64,000 nt of DNA from Tricholomella constricta (Eukaryota > Basidiomycota > Agaricomycetes > Agaricales > Lyophyllaceae): contig JAACJP010000002.1 of assembly GCA_013368375.1 (NCBI GenBank), positions 1,178,001 through 1,242,000 of the forward strand, written 5' to 3'. The notes below the pieces were generated by a model. The model did not search any database and had not been told where the DNA came from. It worked only from the letters and a program-made list of their open reading frames with translations. The translations under genes and the position numbers were made by a program. The first letter of the stretch is position 1; each line of letters opens with the position of its first letter. This document shows, piece after piece, positions 1 to 10,486 of the stretch.

Positions 1-154
1 AGACGTGAGAAGAGTTTGCAGGAACATCATACGTGTGTATCTTCCTTGCTTCCTGTGTCAATGAATTTCTCAACCCAAGCTGACTTTCAGCTCCGTGACA
101 GATGTTGCTCCGCATAATGACTCCTTCGCCTCCTTCTCACCTTCCCACCTCCCA

Positions 155-766
155 ATGAACTTTTCACGACTCAAGAAAGCACACAAACAACGCGTTCTGC
201 CGGAACTGAAGGAGGAAGACTTGGAGGAGAGTTTTGTTCGCGGTACGTTCCTTAGTATATCAATCACCCTGATCATTCATCGTTTCGTTGATGTTATGAA
301 TAGGCAGTGGCCCGGTAGGTCACCATGCATTTGCATAATTATATGTAGCATCGTTAATATTATATTCGCGTATCAGGGTGGCCAGTCGATCAACAAAACT
401 GAGAACAATGTCCAGCTACTTCACACACCCAGTGGCATCCGCGTCACCTGTCAGGAGACCCGTTCGCTAACGTTGAACCGGCGCCTGGCGCGGAGGAATC
501 TTCTCGAGAAGGTTGTGATTCTGCCCTTGGGGCGTCTGCGTTGCTAATGCGTGATGTGCACACAGTTGGACAGGATCTTGAACCCAGGGCTATCGAAGGA
601 TGATTTTCAGAGGGCCAAGCAGCGTGAGCGGGAACGCCGCCGCAGGAAGAAGGCCAAGAAGAAGGCCCTGGAGAAAGCCACTGAGGAAAACGAGGAGGAA
701 CTTGAGGAAGACCTTGAAGAGCCGGGACCTGAGCTTGGCACGAGAGATAATGTCAAGATCCAATGA
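155..766 (+). CDS. Mitochondrial ribosome-rescue factor, RF-1 (GGQ) domain, MTRFR/C12orf65-like
   Basis: Short class-I release-factor-like protein of 144 residues. This family (human MTRFR/C12orf65) keeps the GGQ domain, lacks codon-recognition domains, and hydrolyses peptidyl-tRNA on stalled mitochondrial ribosomes. Exons that keep one frame are 155-242, 304-314, 377-511 and 566-766. The second exon is only 11 nt and supplies the Gly-Ser-Gly-Pro just before Gly-Gly-Gln (residues 34-36). GGQ is followed by the family's [11 protein letters not shown] and LARRNLLEK segments and a very basic Lys/Arg-rich tail that in this family binds ribosomal RNA. The start is uncertain: ATG 155 gives only 29 residues before the domain and no clear presequence, so a further 5' exon may lie upstream of, or at the very edge of, the window. 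Family assignment is confident. Confidence 0.82.
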
Positions 767-994
767 AGCTTCCGTTATGAAAGGACCTTGCAGCTCATAA
801 GCTAACGATTTATCTACTGTGCAATGTACCATAGTTGTTGGATTTCTCTTCAATCTTGCCTATTCTATTCTGGTTCCCTCAGGCTCCGTCATTTATAACA
901 TGCGCAAATACCAATATATCGCAACGCGCCAGACCCGAAAGCTGTCACGACGAAAGCGCACGCCAGCTCTACCTTTACCAACTTTCATCCAAGC

Positions 995-2972
995 ATGTCG
1001 GGGGGACTATACTCGTTAGCAACGATTATCAAGCGGTCTGTACAATCCTAATGTAAAACCTGCTGGGGCCTGGATTGCTGAAATCCATGCTTCACCAGCC
1101 TTGAAGCGGCCACCTCGAGACTTGAGGACATCGCTGACTCGCATGGCGGTGCTGCTGAGCGAAAGCAATCAGCTGATGGTTCGTCGAGCTACCCCACGGC
1201 ACCTTCCGCTGCGGCTCCGCCACCACCCCCTGCTGCCCCTGCTGCTGCTGCGCCGACAGTCGTCGAGGATCCCAAGAGCGTTACCGCGTTCGATGAGGCT
1301 GTCATCGATGGAAAGGTCAAGCCATTTGTTGAGCTTACGAAAACGTTCGCAAGTCCGACTGTGGTTGAGATCGTAAGTGCCTCGCCTCGCGTCTAGCTGT
1401 ACATCAACTACTCTCATCGACCCAAGTGCTAATACAATGCCACAGGTTGGCCTCATAGAGAAGCAATTCAAAGACCTCCGAGGGTTCATCCATCTCAGCG
1501 CTACTTGCCAGAAGCCCGACCAGAAAGTGATAGAAAGCCTCCTGACGCCGCTCCAGGCTGGCATTGAAGTCATCATGAGCGCAAAGGAGGCAAATAGAAA
1601 GGAGCGGGATTGGTTCACGCATATCACCTTCCTCGGCGAGGCAGGGACGCACGTCGGCTGGGTTGTCAGTGTACGTCTTTATTATTTCTCGGTCTGCATC
1701 GGTCCATGTAGTGCTCACGTCACGTCTGAAGCCGAAACCTGGGTCGTACATCAATGAGATCAAGGAATCGGTCACGTACTACGGCAACAAGGTTCTGAAG
1801 GAGTTCAAGTCCAAGTGAAATGATTTCTGCGATCTCGTGCTCTTTTCGTTTCTAAATATTTGATTCCGTCAGAGACCCGAAACACGTCGATTGGGTAAAA
1901 GCTCTTATCGCTATCTTGGATGAGTTGAGGAAGTACGTCATGGAATACCATACCACAGGACTTACTTGGAATCCCAAGGTGCGTCGCCTCTAGAGGGAAT
2001 ACAATGAGTCCAAGATTCATGGTGCTTGACGAAAGGGAATTACCGTCGAAGCATACAGATCAGGAGCTACCGCTGCCTCTGCTATACCACCTCCGCCACC
2101 ACCCCCTCCCGCACCTGCTGCATCCAAACCCAGTACTGGCGGAGGAGCAGCCGCAGTGTTTGCCGATCTGAATCGCGGCGAAGATGTGACGAAGGGCCTG
2201 CGCAAAGTCGACAAGAGCGAGATGACACACAAGAACCCCACACTCAGGTCGAGCAGTGTTGTATCAGGAGTCCCACCAGGTATGCATTCGCTTCTCGATG
2301 TGACGAGTTGCATTAACGCTGCAACAGCCCCTAAGAAGCCTATCAAACCGACCAAGCCCCAGGCATTGGCCGGCAAGAAACCCGCCAAGTTTGCACTGGA
2401 AGGGAACAAGTGGGCTGTTGTGCGAAAATCTGTATTATTTCTGTCAATCAACACTGATCACCCCTACTCGCTTCGCAGGAATACCAAGAGAACGAGAGGT
2501 CTTTGACCATTGAGAATGTCGAGATCAATCAGTCAGTGAACATCTACGGCTGCAAGAACAGCACCATCGTGATAAAGGGCAAAGTGAATGCCGTCACACT
2601 GGGTAATCCTTCCATATCCGCCTGACAGCGTTCTCTGACGTATGGCTTGCAGCGAATTGCCAAGGTACATCAGTTCTTGTGGAATCTGTCGTGTCGGCGA
2701 TATCCGTGACGCGTGCGCCGTCGTTCGTGCTGCAGATCACAGGGTCGGCGCCGATGGTGCAGCTGGACTCGACTGATTCTGGGCAGATATACCTGTCGAA
2801 GAACAGCCTGGGGGTAGAAATCACGACAGCGAAGTGCAGCTCAATCAACGTGAGCCTGCCAGTTGAGGGCGAGGAGGAGGGGGTGTTCGAAGAGCAGGCT
2901 GTGCCGGAGATGCTGCGAACGACAGTGAAGGACGGCAAACTTGTTACTGGTGTAGTTGAGCACGTCGGATAG
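995..2972 (+). CDS. CAP1: Adenylyl cyclase-associated protein (CAP/Srv2)
   Basis: Actin-monomer recycling protein that also links adenylyl cyclase to Ras in fungi. Nine exons (995-1035, 1099-1372, 1446-1670, 1732-1814, 1873-1978, 2036-2279, 2328-2419, 2479-2602, 2653-2972) give 502 residues, the usual length for the family. The N-terminus carries the cyclase-binding heptad motif RLEAATSRLE (residues 14-23), then a short proline run, the helical folded domain with IHLSATCQKPDQK and WVVSPKPGSYINEIKE, a second proline run near residue 260, and a C-terminal beta-helical CARP domain (about 345-502) beginning after GNKWAVEYQENE. It acts in the cytosol at cortical actin. It lies 228 bp after the rescue factor on the same strand. 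The first intron (1036-1098) follows only 41 coding bases, which is common in this window. Confidence 0.95.
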
Positions 2973-3126
2973 TTCATAAATAGCGTGTCAGATGCATCTA
3001 CATACTATCTAATTTGATATTTGGATTTTGTGGATGACGTCGGGTAGGTGACGCGGATCAATAGACGCCGACAACAAAGAATCCTGTGCTCACCACCGCC
3101 ATCATCCCTTTCTCCCTCCGCACACC

Positions 3127-6100
3127 ATGGACGTTCCCGGCTGGCACGCTCAACGACGAGCTCGACGCGTACGCCGTTCCCTAGCCCCGCTCGCTGTCTG
3201 CTGATCGTGTTCTAGGAGGATGAGCTGCTCTCCATCAGGCGACCTGATAGTCGTTATTCCCAGGCTGAGGACATCAGTCCCATGCATGAGAATTTCATTG
3301 GAGGTTTCAATGTAGCCCAGCTGCGTCCTGGTCCGCATCCACAACCACCACCTTCGCCGCAACCTCCGGCGCTCCCACCCAAAGATCTTATCTATACACA
3401 ACCAGGCTATCACTTACAGCAGCCCTCGTACCATGCACCCCAACCAGGATATCACTTACAGCAGCCCTCGTACCATGCACCCCAACCGGGATATCATGGC
3501 CAGCAACCCAGCAATCATTCTCTTCATCCAACCCAGTCGACGGTCACGTCGAGTCAGCTTACCCACCTCTCCGCGGTTGAGCGCTCCCAGACGCTCAGGG
3601 TTGCGCGCATGAATCCACATCTGCAGGTGCGTAGTTCGTTCAGTGTATCTCAGCTTCGGATGTCCGACAATCCAGAGTAGTTCATGGTCGGCCCGCTTCT
3701 TCGGTACGCAAGCTGAAATATACTGTATCACCCGATTTATCGTGACCTGTTCGCAGATACGACACCGTCGACGAGCTTGGCATCTGGCACGGTGCTGCGA
3801 TGATCGTTACGGCAGACTCTGGCTCCATATACGAACCACACCCTACTCTAACCTATGAATGGGATCCCGATAGGAACACTTCTTACCAGAACGCACACCT
3901 GCCTCGCTCGTTTGACCTCGGTCCCCATCCCGCTGACCCTCATTCTACAGTCCTACCCACCTCCCCTATTTTGCCGTCCCACAATATGTTTTTCAATGGT
4001 GACGGAATGCCACCAGGCAGCAATGCTAGCAAGGAGATCGTCCCAGGGCAAGAGATCTATGTGTATGGTGGTCCTGGAGGGTACATTCCTCTATCTTTAC
4101 CCAACTCCTCTGAAGCTTATGTTTATTTTATTTCAAGTACATTTACGTTCTGGCGTTTCCTCATACAAATACCTCTGGGACCTCACGAGATGTCCGTCAC
4201 CTATAACATAAACTCCGGACAGCAGCTCGAGTTCTTCGTTCCAGGTCGTGCGCAGAACATGAGATGGGCTGCCCATTCTGTTCGTCTGATAGCGTTGTTC
4301 GACGCTGCTCAAATCTGAACAATTTGTAAACAGTGTAACGGCTTCTCAGCTGGCGTGAACCAGGACGATTTCTGTGGTCCAGGTTTCAAGTCGGGGTATG
4401 ACCCCGTCTGGATCGACCTACTATCGAAGCATGCGGAAACGCCTTTTCACACTCTGGTTGGAGGCGGAGACCAATTATATTGTGATAGGTCCGTTTATCA
4501 CATGGATCCATAATGGCTGTCAGACTGATCTCATTTTAGCCTGATGAGGGAGCCTGAGCTGCAAGAGTGGATATCAAGAATGAAGCCGGAAGAGAAGAGG
4601 CGCTTTGCGCTTACTGACGAAATTGCTGCGACGATTGATAGGTTTTATTTCAACCATTATTGCCAGTCGTTCCGCAGGGGCGCCTTTGCTAGGGCAAACA
4701 GTTCTATGTGCGTAGACTGTCAACAATGTTACAAATGGTAAGCCTTGACTGGTGACTTCTTGCTTACAGACCAATGATGAATATGTGTGGTATGACATTG
4801 ACGTTCCTGAAAATGGTATCTTGACTGAGGTTCTCTTCCAGACGATCACGGTAAAGTTTGCTGTTTTGTCCATATCGACCATGCAACTGACAATAAGGCT
4901 TACCTACGTGGACACAGACATTGTAGGTCTCCGGCTTCTTTTATACTCGCTTCTTTTGACTAATCTGTTGAGGGGGTTGTTCTAGATCGACGGGTTCGGA
5001 AGTTGTCAGTAGAAGTCCTCCAAGAACTTCGGTCATGGTTGGTCAGAAATAATTGACCCTTTTTACAGATCCCGACGAGCTGCAGCGATCACCCATGTTT
5101 CAAACGTGAACTTCAATTACGTCGAAAGTTGTTTTGTTTTCTGATTTCTTGCCCATCATACAGCATTGGAGAGCGGGGTTACTTCTACTTCCTCCTCTTC
5201 CAGTGCTTCATTAATCGTGAGGCTACTCTTATTTGTACCAAACAAGCAGCTCAACGGCCATTTCTTACTAGCTACGTTGGACGGATACTCAGACAAGCCT
5301 GGCCAGCATGTCAGCAAGTCAGCTATCATTGGGGATGACGGTCCCTATGTGCGCTCGCGCTCGCATTCTTTCCTGGGATATCTCGGCCCCCAGTGTTACA
5401 TTCTTCTCCTTGATTGCAGGTACCCCATATTGGCAGTACATCCCCCCTTTTTAACGTTCTAATTTCCCACTACAGAGGTGAACGAAAAAAGGACCAGATA
5501 TGCAGTCCACTGCAGTACCAGAAAGTCTTTCATCGCCTAGCCCAACTTCCCAGTAGTGTTGAGCACCTCATTGTGCAAGTTGGTGCGTCATCCGTATCTC
5601 TGGCCATCGCGCTTTTTTTATCTGTTATTGATAGTTTTGCGAAGGCATTCCAATCGCATATCCCCGCATGGTGTTCCTTGAGACAGCACTTGAGTCCAAG
5701 TTCAATCCTCTCGTGGCCTTGGGGCGAACGGGATCGCTGGGCTTGTCAGGCTTTGTGAATAAATTCAACGCGGAGGCTGAGCTGCTGGATGACCTTGTAT
5801 GTCTTTGTCTTCGTCCGTTCTCCTTTACTGAAGTTTATAACGTCTGGGGTCCAGAACGACCACTGGACGGCGCGGTCTCATAAAGTAAGCGTTCCTCTCT
5901 CGATGTCGCGTGTCGCCGTGCTGATGCCTACCTACCGGTTGATCATCTAGAGAGAGCGAAACTGGCTCATTGAGCAGCTGCAGCTCTTAGCTAGTCGCCA
6001 GCGAATTCGGGTCACCTTCGTTTCAGGCGATGTCCACTGTGCCGCAGTTGGCGTTTTGAAAACCCTCAAGGCCAAGGGAAAGCACGAACTGACGCCCGCC

Positions 6101-6677
6101 GTCGATTATCGATACATGCTTAACATCGTTACCAGTAAGTCTCATTATGTGCTGTTAGCGGCCCGCCCCGACGGTTGTGTTTTAGGTGCAATTGTGAACA
6201 CGCCACCGTAAGCACGACTCGAAAATACCCTGGCTTTGATCGAACCGTTGATCATCTTCCCCGTCCGTAGTCCTAATCCAGTAATTAGCATGGTGTCTTC
6301 GCTGGCCACAAAAGTGCACAAGACACTACATCATATCGAAACAGACGAGACGATGGTGCGGCCAAAGTTTCTTTCAAGGAAATGTCAAGGTGAAACCGAT
6401 CTTGACGTCGCCCTGCAGATGCCCATTTTCCAGGCCGAACCCAATGGCCAAGCACGAAAACAGAAGTTCATCATGGGCCGGCGGAACTGGTGCAAGGTTG
6501 TTTGGGACCCACACAGTGGCGACGTGGTCTTCGACATCCGCGTCGAGAAAGAAAAGGGCCTGGGTGAGACTGTTGGGTGCGCTCTCGCCTCTCGGCTGTT
6601 CACATCCTACTCTGCTGACTAAACGAGGTAGGTATTCCGTCCGCGCACCGCCGCCTGGATGGGGACGGGGGAACTGA
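3127..6677 (+). CDS. PhoD-like phosphatase domain protein, 21 exons
   Basis: Fungal PhoD-type metallophosphatase of 797 residues; substrate unknown. Exons: 3127-3168, 3216-3626, 3681-3703, 3757-4080, 4138-4279, 4334-4488, 4540-4707, 4770-4789, 4842-4850, 4918-4922, 4986-5004, 5069-5105, 5164-5216, 5272-5419, 5476-5582, 5645-5796, 5855-5884, 5951-6134, 6186-6207, 6271-6563, 6628-6677. The frame closes exactly (2,394 nt). The N-terminus is Pro/Gln/Tyr-rich with a 42-bp tandem repeat. The catalytic core shows MCDDHDIIDGFG (DDHD at 429-432, probable metal ligands), LLLDCRGERK, and VTFVSGDVHCAAVG near the C-terminus, matching the large fungal family annotated as PhoD-like. Four exons are 23 nt or shorter around the DDHD motif. 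No signal peptide or membrane segment is evident, so it is probably cytosolic. Confidence 0.88.
3399..3521 (+). repeat. 42-bp in-frame tandem repeat in the phosphatase N-terminus
   Basis: Two nearly identical 42-bp units (3399-3440 and 3441-3482) and a third, diverged and partial unit follow one another in frame. Each encodes Gln-Pro-Gly-Tyr-His-Leu-Gln-Gln-Pro-Ser-Tyr-His-Ala-Pro. The result is a low-complexity Pro/Gln/Tyr/His segment, typical of disordered regions that vary in length between strains. Confidence 0.9.
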
Positions 6678-6934
6678 TTTTAATCATCAAGTCATCACGA
6701 ATGACGATCATCTAGCATTGCGCTTGGGTTGAATTTGAAGTAATATCTGTCATCCATATACCCCCGTGCTCAAAAGATCCCCCTAATGCCTATCTATGTC
6801 CAACTGTACTGTAACATATCTGTATTATGTTATATAGTTAATAAGTGTATGTTTGAAGCAGACGCACAGGCCCTTACAAAGAGAGAGTTCGCAACTTGTT
6901 GCTCGTACATAATTCCCTACAACCAACCCCTGTG
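6678..6934. other. Convergent 3' region between the PhoD-like gene and ASH2
   Basis: This 257-bp gap separates two converging stop codons. It is AT-rich with no coding potential that I can support, and must hold both polyadenylation regions (AT-rich TATATAGTTAATAAG-like sequence near 6830-6845). Confidence 0.6.
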
Positions 6935-8900
6935 CTAACCATTCGTTCCTTGCGGCGGCCGATATTCAGGATAAGTGAACGAAGCCTCTATGTGTGAGAA
7001 TGCCTGAGTTCCAGCCTGCGCCTCTCCATTCTCGACCTCCGTCTCCATATTATCCGAATTATATCCACTCTGCCCGCCCTGGAGATCGCCATTCGATGCA
7101 AACGTCGGCGCTGGTGAATGACCGTGCTCAATATCGCCCTCCCCACCGCCATACGCGTATGTCGTCCCATGCCGCAAGGGACTGGGGCTCGGGTGCCCCA
7201 GACTTACCAGGCCTGCACCAGGAGTTGACCGCTCGTCGTCAACCGACGGCGTCCTGCGCTGCTGCTGCTGCTGCTCCACTGCAGCTGCCATCTTCGCGCG
7301 CTTCCGTGCCTCGGCCTGCTGCCGCTTCTTATTCCGCTCTGCCCTCTTCGCCGCTTCCACCTTTTCCGTTGCGGCAGTACGCGCCGCCTCCACGCGCGCC
7401 TCCTCCTCTTCCATTTCGTCCAGCGCCCACTGCTCCGCCATGAACTCGGGATAACGCTCACACGTGGGGCGCCATGTGCGCTCCGTGCCTTCTTCTTTTG
7501 CGGGCTTGCCGTCCAGGACCGCGTCGATGTCATTGGGCGGCGGGAACTCAAATTCAGGCCCGGGATTCAGCCGCACGGACGCATCGTTGAAGAGAGATAT
7601 GAAGGGGTAATACCCGAGCCAGCCGTCGTTGAATGGGTTCTCGCGGTGCTCCTTCACGCCTTCGCGCGTCCGTTTCTTCTCCTTGGCTTTCCGCTGCGTT
7701 TCCGACTGCCGTAGCTGCAGGTAGTCGTAGACGTCCTGGAACGCGACCCCTTGGCATTCCCCATTTACGAAGAACGCGACGCGCGAGCCTGAGAGGGTGG
7801 GCAGTGGCCTAAGGGCAGCGGTGCCGGGTTTGTGCGTTGTCGACGGGCCGCTGCGCTCGGGGAGTTTGCCTGCTGCTGCTTTCTTGGGTGCAGGCGGGAC
7901 TGAGGCGGAGCTCGTCGATTTTCCAGAGTAATCCATGAGCGACGTCATTTCTTTCGACTGTGGGTACTCTAGGATCTCGAATACCTCCTGGCCCTTGAGG
8001 TCGATCGGGATGCGTTCGCGTTTTATGTGTGCGGGGTCGTGTGGATCCTTCTTGTTGCCTTCCCTGCGCGGGGGCAACGATATGTACATACCAATCACAT
8101 CGCCTGTGCCATAAGGCCGTCCATAAGGCCGAGGACGCGACAGCGTTACTTTGTCTCCTGTTTTGTCGCGGTAGCCGTAGCTATACCCGTCTAGGCCAAC
8201 TGGGCCATTGAGCGGCGCCTCCCGCCGCCCCCACCCCAGCCGAACATGGCTTCCCTCACGTCGCACACTATCAGAGTAATGTTCACCTCCTCCATGCATG
8301 ACCTTGACCTCCATATACCACTTCCCCTCAACTATGGGTGCGTTACATCGTGCGCTCCGGAATCCGGTGCCACCACAGAGTCCCAGGCCGTCCTTGGTGG
8401 TCGTAATGAAGGGGCTGCGGTCCTCCCAACTCACGCGGAACGAGGTGGGGTTGCTCTCGATCGTGCGGCACGGCTGTGTGTAGCCCGGGGGGTTGATGCC
8501 AGCTGGCACATAACGGAATCCGACGCGGTTCACACCTATTAGGTCGGTTTTGAAGTAGTCCGAGCCTTCTGCTGCGGGTACGAAGATGGGGCCACGCGAA
8601 ATAGATAGTTGTGGCCGTGAGCTCAGGTCTACGCGAGATGAAAGGAGCCTGGGGAGGTCCTGTGTCAGTTTACAAGTCTCTAAAATAGAGGGAGATGTGT
8701 AGCGCGGACTCTGGGGGATTTGCAGCGCCAGAAGCGCTTCCTGGATCTGAGGGTGCGGGGGAAGCGGCAGTTTGCGTGGCTCGCTTGCGTTTGCGGCTTT
8801 GCGGTTGGCCTGCAACGGTTACAAGAGATGTAGGGAGGGAAGCCTGCGAGATAACGTCGTCTGCATCGTGTTCCGGAGGAGAGGATGCCTCTGCCAACAT
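6935..8900 (-). CDS. ASH2: ASH2/Bre2, SPRY-domain subunit of the COMPASS (Set1) histone H3K4 methyltransferase
   Basis: A long reading frame (stop at 6935, open up to about 8815) encodes a SPRY domain of ASH2 type: RVSWEDRSPFITTTKDGLG, WYMEVKVMHGG, VRLGWGRREAPLNGPVGLDG, YSYGYRDKTGDKVTL and YGTGDVIGMYISLP, continuing after a long insertion with AFFVNGECQGVAF and YYPFISLFNDASVRLN. In COMPASS this subunit binds RbBP5/Swd1 and stimulates Set1 on H3K4 in the nucleus. The C-terminus is an acidic/basic coiled-coil-like stretch followed by a disordered tail. The long frame has no ATG before the SPRY domain, so the start must come from another exon. ATG 8900 begins a frame (MLAEASSPPEHD) that could join through a 76-nt intron ending at a CTCAG acceptor near 8747; that junction is inference. 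There is no PHD or winged-helix domain, as in yeast Bre2. Confidence 0.85.
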
Positions 8901-9026
8901 GGTCGGCGCCGGTCAAAGCACCGTGGTGACTTCAATTGATTCCGATCACTGTGTTTTGTATACCCCTTTTTCGTCCACTCGGTCATCTATAATACCCTTC
9001 TCATCCATCTACTACACCTCATAGAC
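8901..9026. promoter_or_regulatory. Shared divergent promoter, ASH2 / E2 enzyme
   Basis: Only 126 bp separate the two divergent start codons. The interval is pyrimidine-rich toward the E2 gene, with no clear TATA box. Both promoters must lie here or within the coding ends. Confidence 0.55.
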
Positions 9027-9957
9027 ATGACCGCTGTTCGGCAAGTCGTCTACCATTGCTGCTTCGTGGTATGATTTTTAACGCGTTCATGCTACCACAG
9101 CCGCATCCAGAAGGTACGCAGCGCCAATCCGTTGACCATGATGCCTATTCACTGTGCTATCAGGAACTGAAGGACCTTAAAAGCAATCCGATAGATGTAT
9201 GCCTCATTTCTTCAACATAAAACTTATTACGCGACCAAATCAACAAAATCTAGGGCCTAACGGCTGAACCAAAGGAAGACAATATGTTCGAGTGGGATTG
9301 TTCTATAAAGGCTGCAGTCGGTTGTGTACCCGAGCTACCTGATTCGACACTCACAACTACTGTAGCCGGACTCGCCGTACAAGAACGGCACATTCTATTT
9401 CACCCTATCGCTCCCCACGAATTTCCCCTTCAAGGCTCCATTGGTGCGCCTCATTCCAATATCTGATCGAAGATCATCAATCGACACGTCTCGTCCGAAA
9501 GGTCACCTTCAATACGAAGATATACCACCCAGGCATCAATGAAGAGGGTGGCATATGTGTGCCTGTCCTTAGAGACGAGGTCTGTCTCGGTGATTCTTTG
9601 ATTAAGCTGCGACTTGCTTATCTCGATATATCAGTGGAAGCCCTCCGTTACGCTATCCACAGGTGCGTCTCTTGAATTTTTTGAATGTTCGCTGTTGACC
9701 AGGAAGAACAGTCCTTGCTATCATCCAGGAGAAACTGAACAATCCAAGCGCAGACGACCCATTTGAGCCTGAAATAGCTGCAGTCCGTAAAAATGCATCA
9801 TTTGTCAACGTCGTCATGACCCTTTCTCGTGTAGGTCTTGAAGAGTGACAAGTCGAAATTCCTTGCGACTGCGAAAGAATACACGAAGAAGTGAGTTCTT
9901 CCGCTGAGGTTATCCTAAGCCTACTCATCAAAGTAATTTAGATATGCTATGGCATGA
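9027..9957 (+). CDS. Ubiquitin-conjugating enzyme E2, UBC core, with HPG in place of HPN
   Basis: E2 enzyme of 149 residues consisting only of the UBC fold; it takes ubiquitin (or a ubiquitin-like protein) from an E1 as a thioester. Ten exons: 9027-9040, 9101-9113, 9164-9196, 9254-9316, 9366-9443, 9502-9579, 9635-9662, 9712-9782, 9835-9890, 9942-9957 (450 nt). The active-site cysteine is Cys86 in GGICVPVLRDEWKP, and FPFKAP and the C-terminal EYTKKYA are typical of UbcH5/UbcH7-like E2s. The usual His-Pro-Asn before the cysteine reads His-Pro-Gly (76-78). Intron 1 (9041-9100) must use a GC donor (GCAAGT) to give MTAVRRIQKELKDLK, and exon 2 is 13 nt. The exact orthologue in yeast is not clear. 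Confidence 0.9.
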
Positions 9958-10486
9958 AACAAGAAGCGGAATGCAAACCTGTATAGATCTAAGTTGTATT
10001 GTATTCTGTACTTGATCGAGTTATATCCGATCGACAGCATTAACCCTCGGGGCGGATCAAAGAATGAGCGCACACATATGCATTTCACTACCACAGTTTG
10101 AAAACAGCGCAGAAATGGAACAAGGAGACCTTGTTCTTGGTTTTTCAGGCCCACAGTGGCGGTGTTCATTGTTTGCGGCTATTGAATTTAGAGCGGTCGC
10201 TGATTTGAGCTATGGTGGCGCGGTGAACATTCAAGGCGACGCTGGGTCCGAGTCTAGTGTCTTCCCTCGTACATTCCCTCTATCTCTTCGTCTTCTCTTC
10301 AACACCTCTCCAGCTTCGCGCATGCCAGCTTGATTGCTCTTCAATACCAGGTTACATCAACCCTGCATACATCTCCATTGACTTCTCCTCCCACCTCGTG
10401 TTTACCACGTTGCCTGTCGTTTCTCAGCCATAATCTTCATTTATCTCCACCAACGTGTATAAAGCGAGGAGTGTCAGGATCCAGCC
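9958..10486. promoter_or_regulatory. Intergenic region upstream of the disordered orphan gene
   Basis: This 529-bp interval lies between two same-strand genes. The second half (about 10258-10450) is strongly CT-rich, as in many highly transcribed fungal promoters. A TATA-like GTATAAAG lies near 10457, about 30 bp before ATG 10487, which is close for a fungal TATA box. No coding exon was recognised. Confidence 0.4.

Noticed and set aside
6994..7443. Plus-strand Pro/Ala-rich frame of 149 codons
   Set aside because: Shadow of the GC-rich C-terminal half of ASH2, which has coherent family motifs on the other strand.
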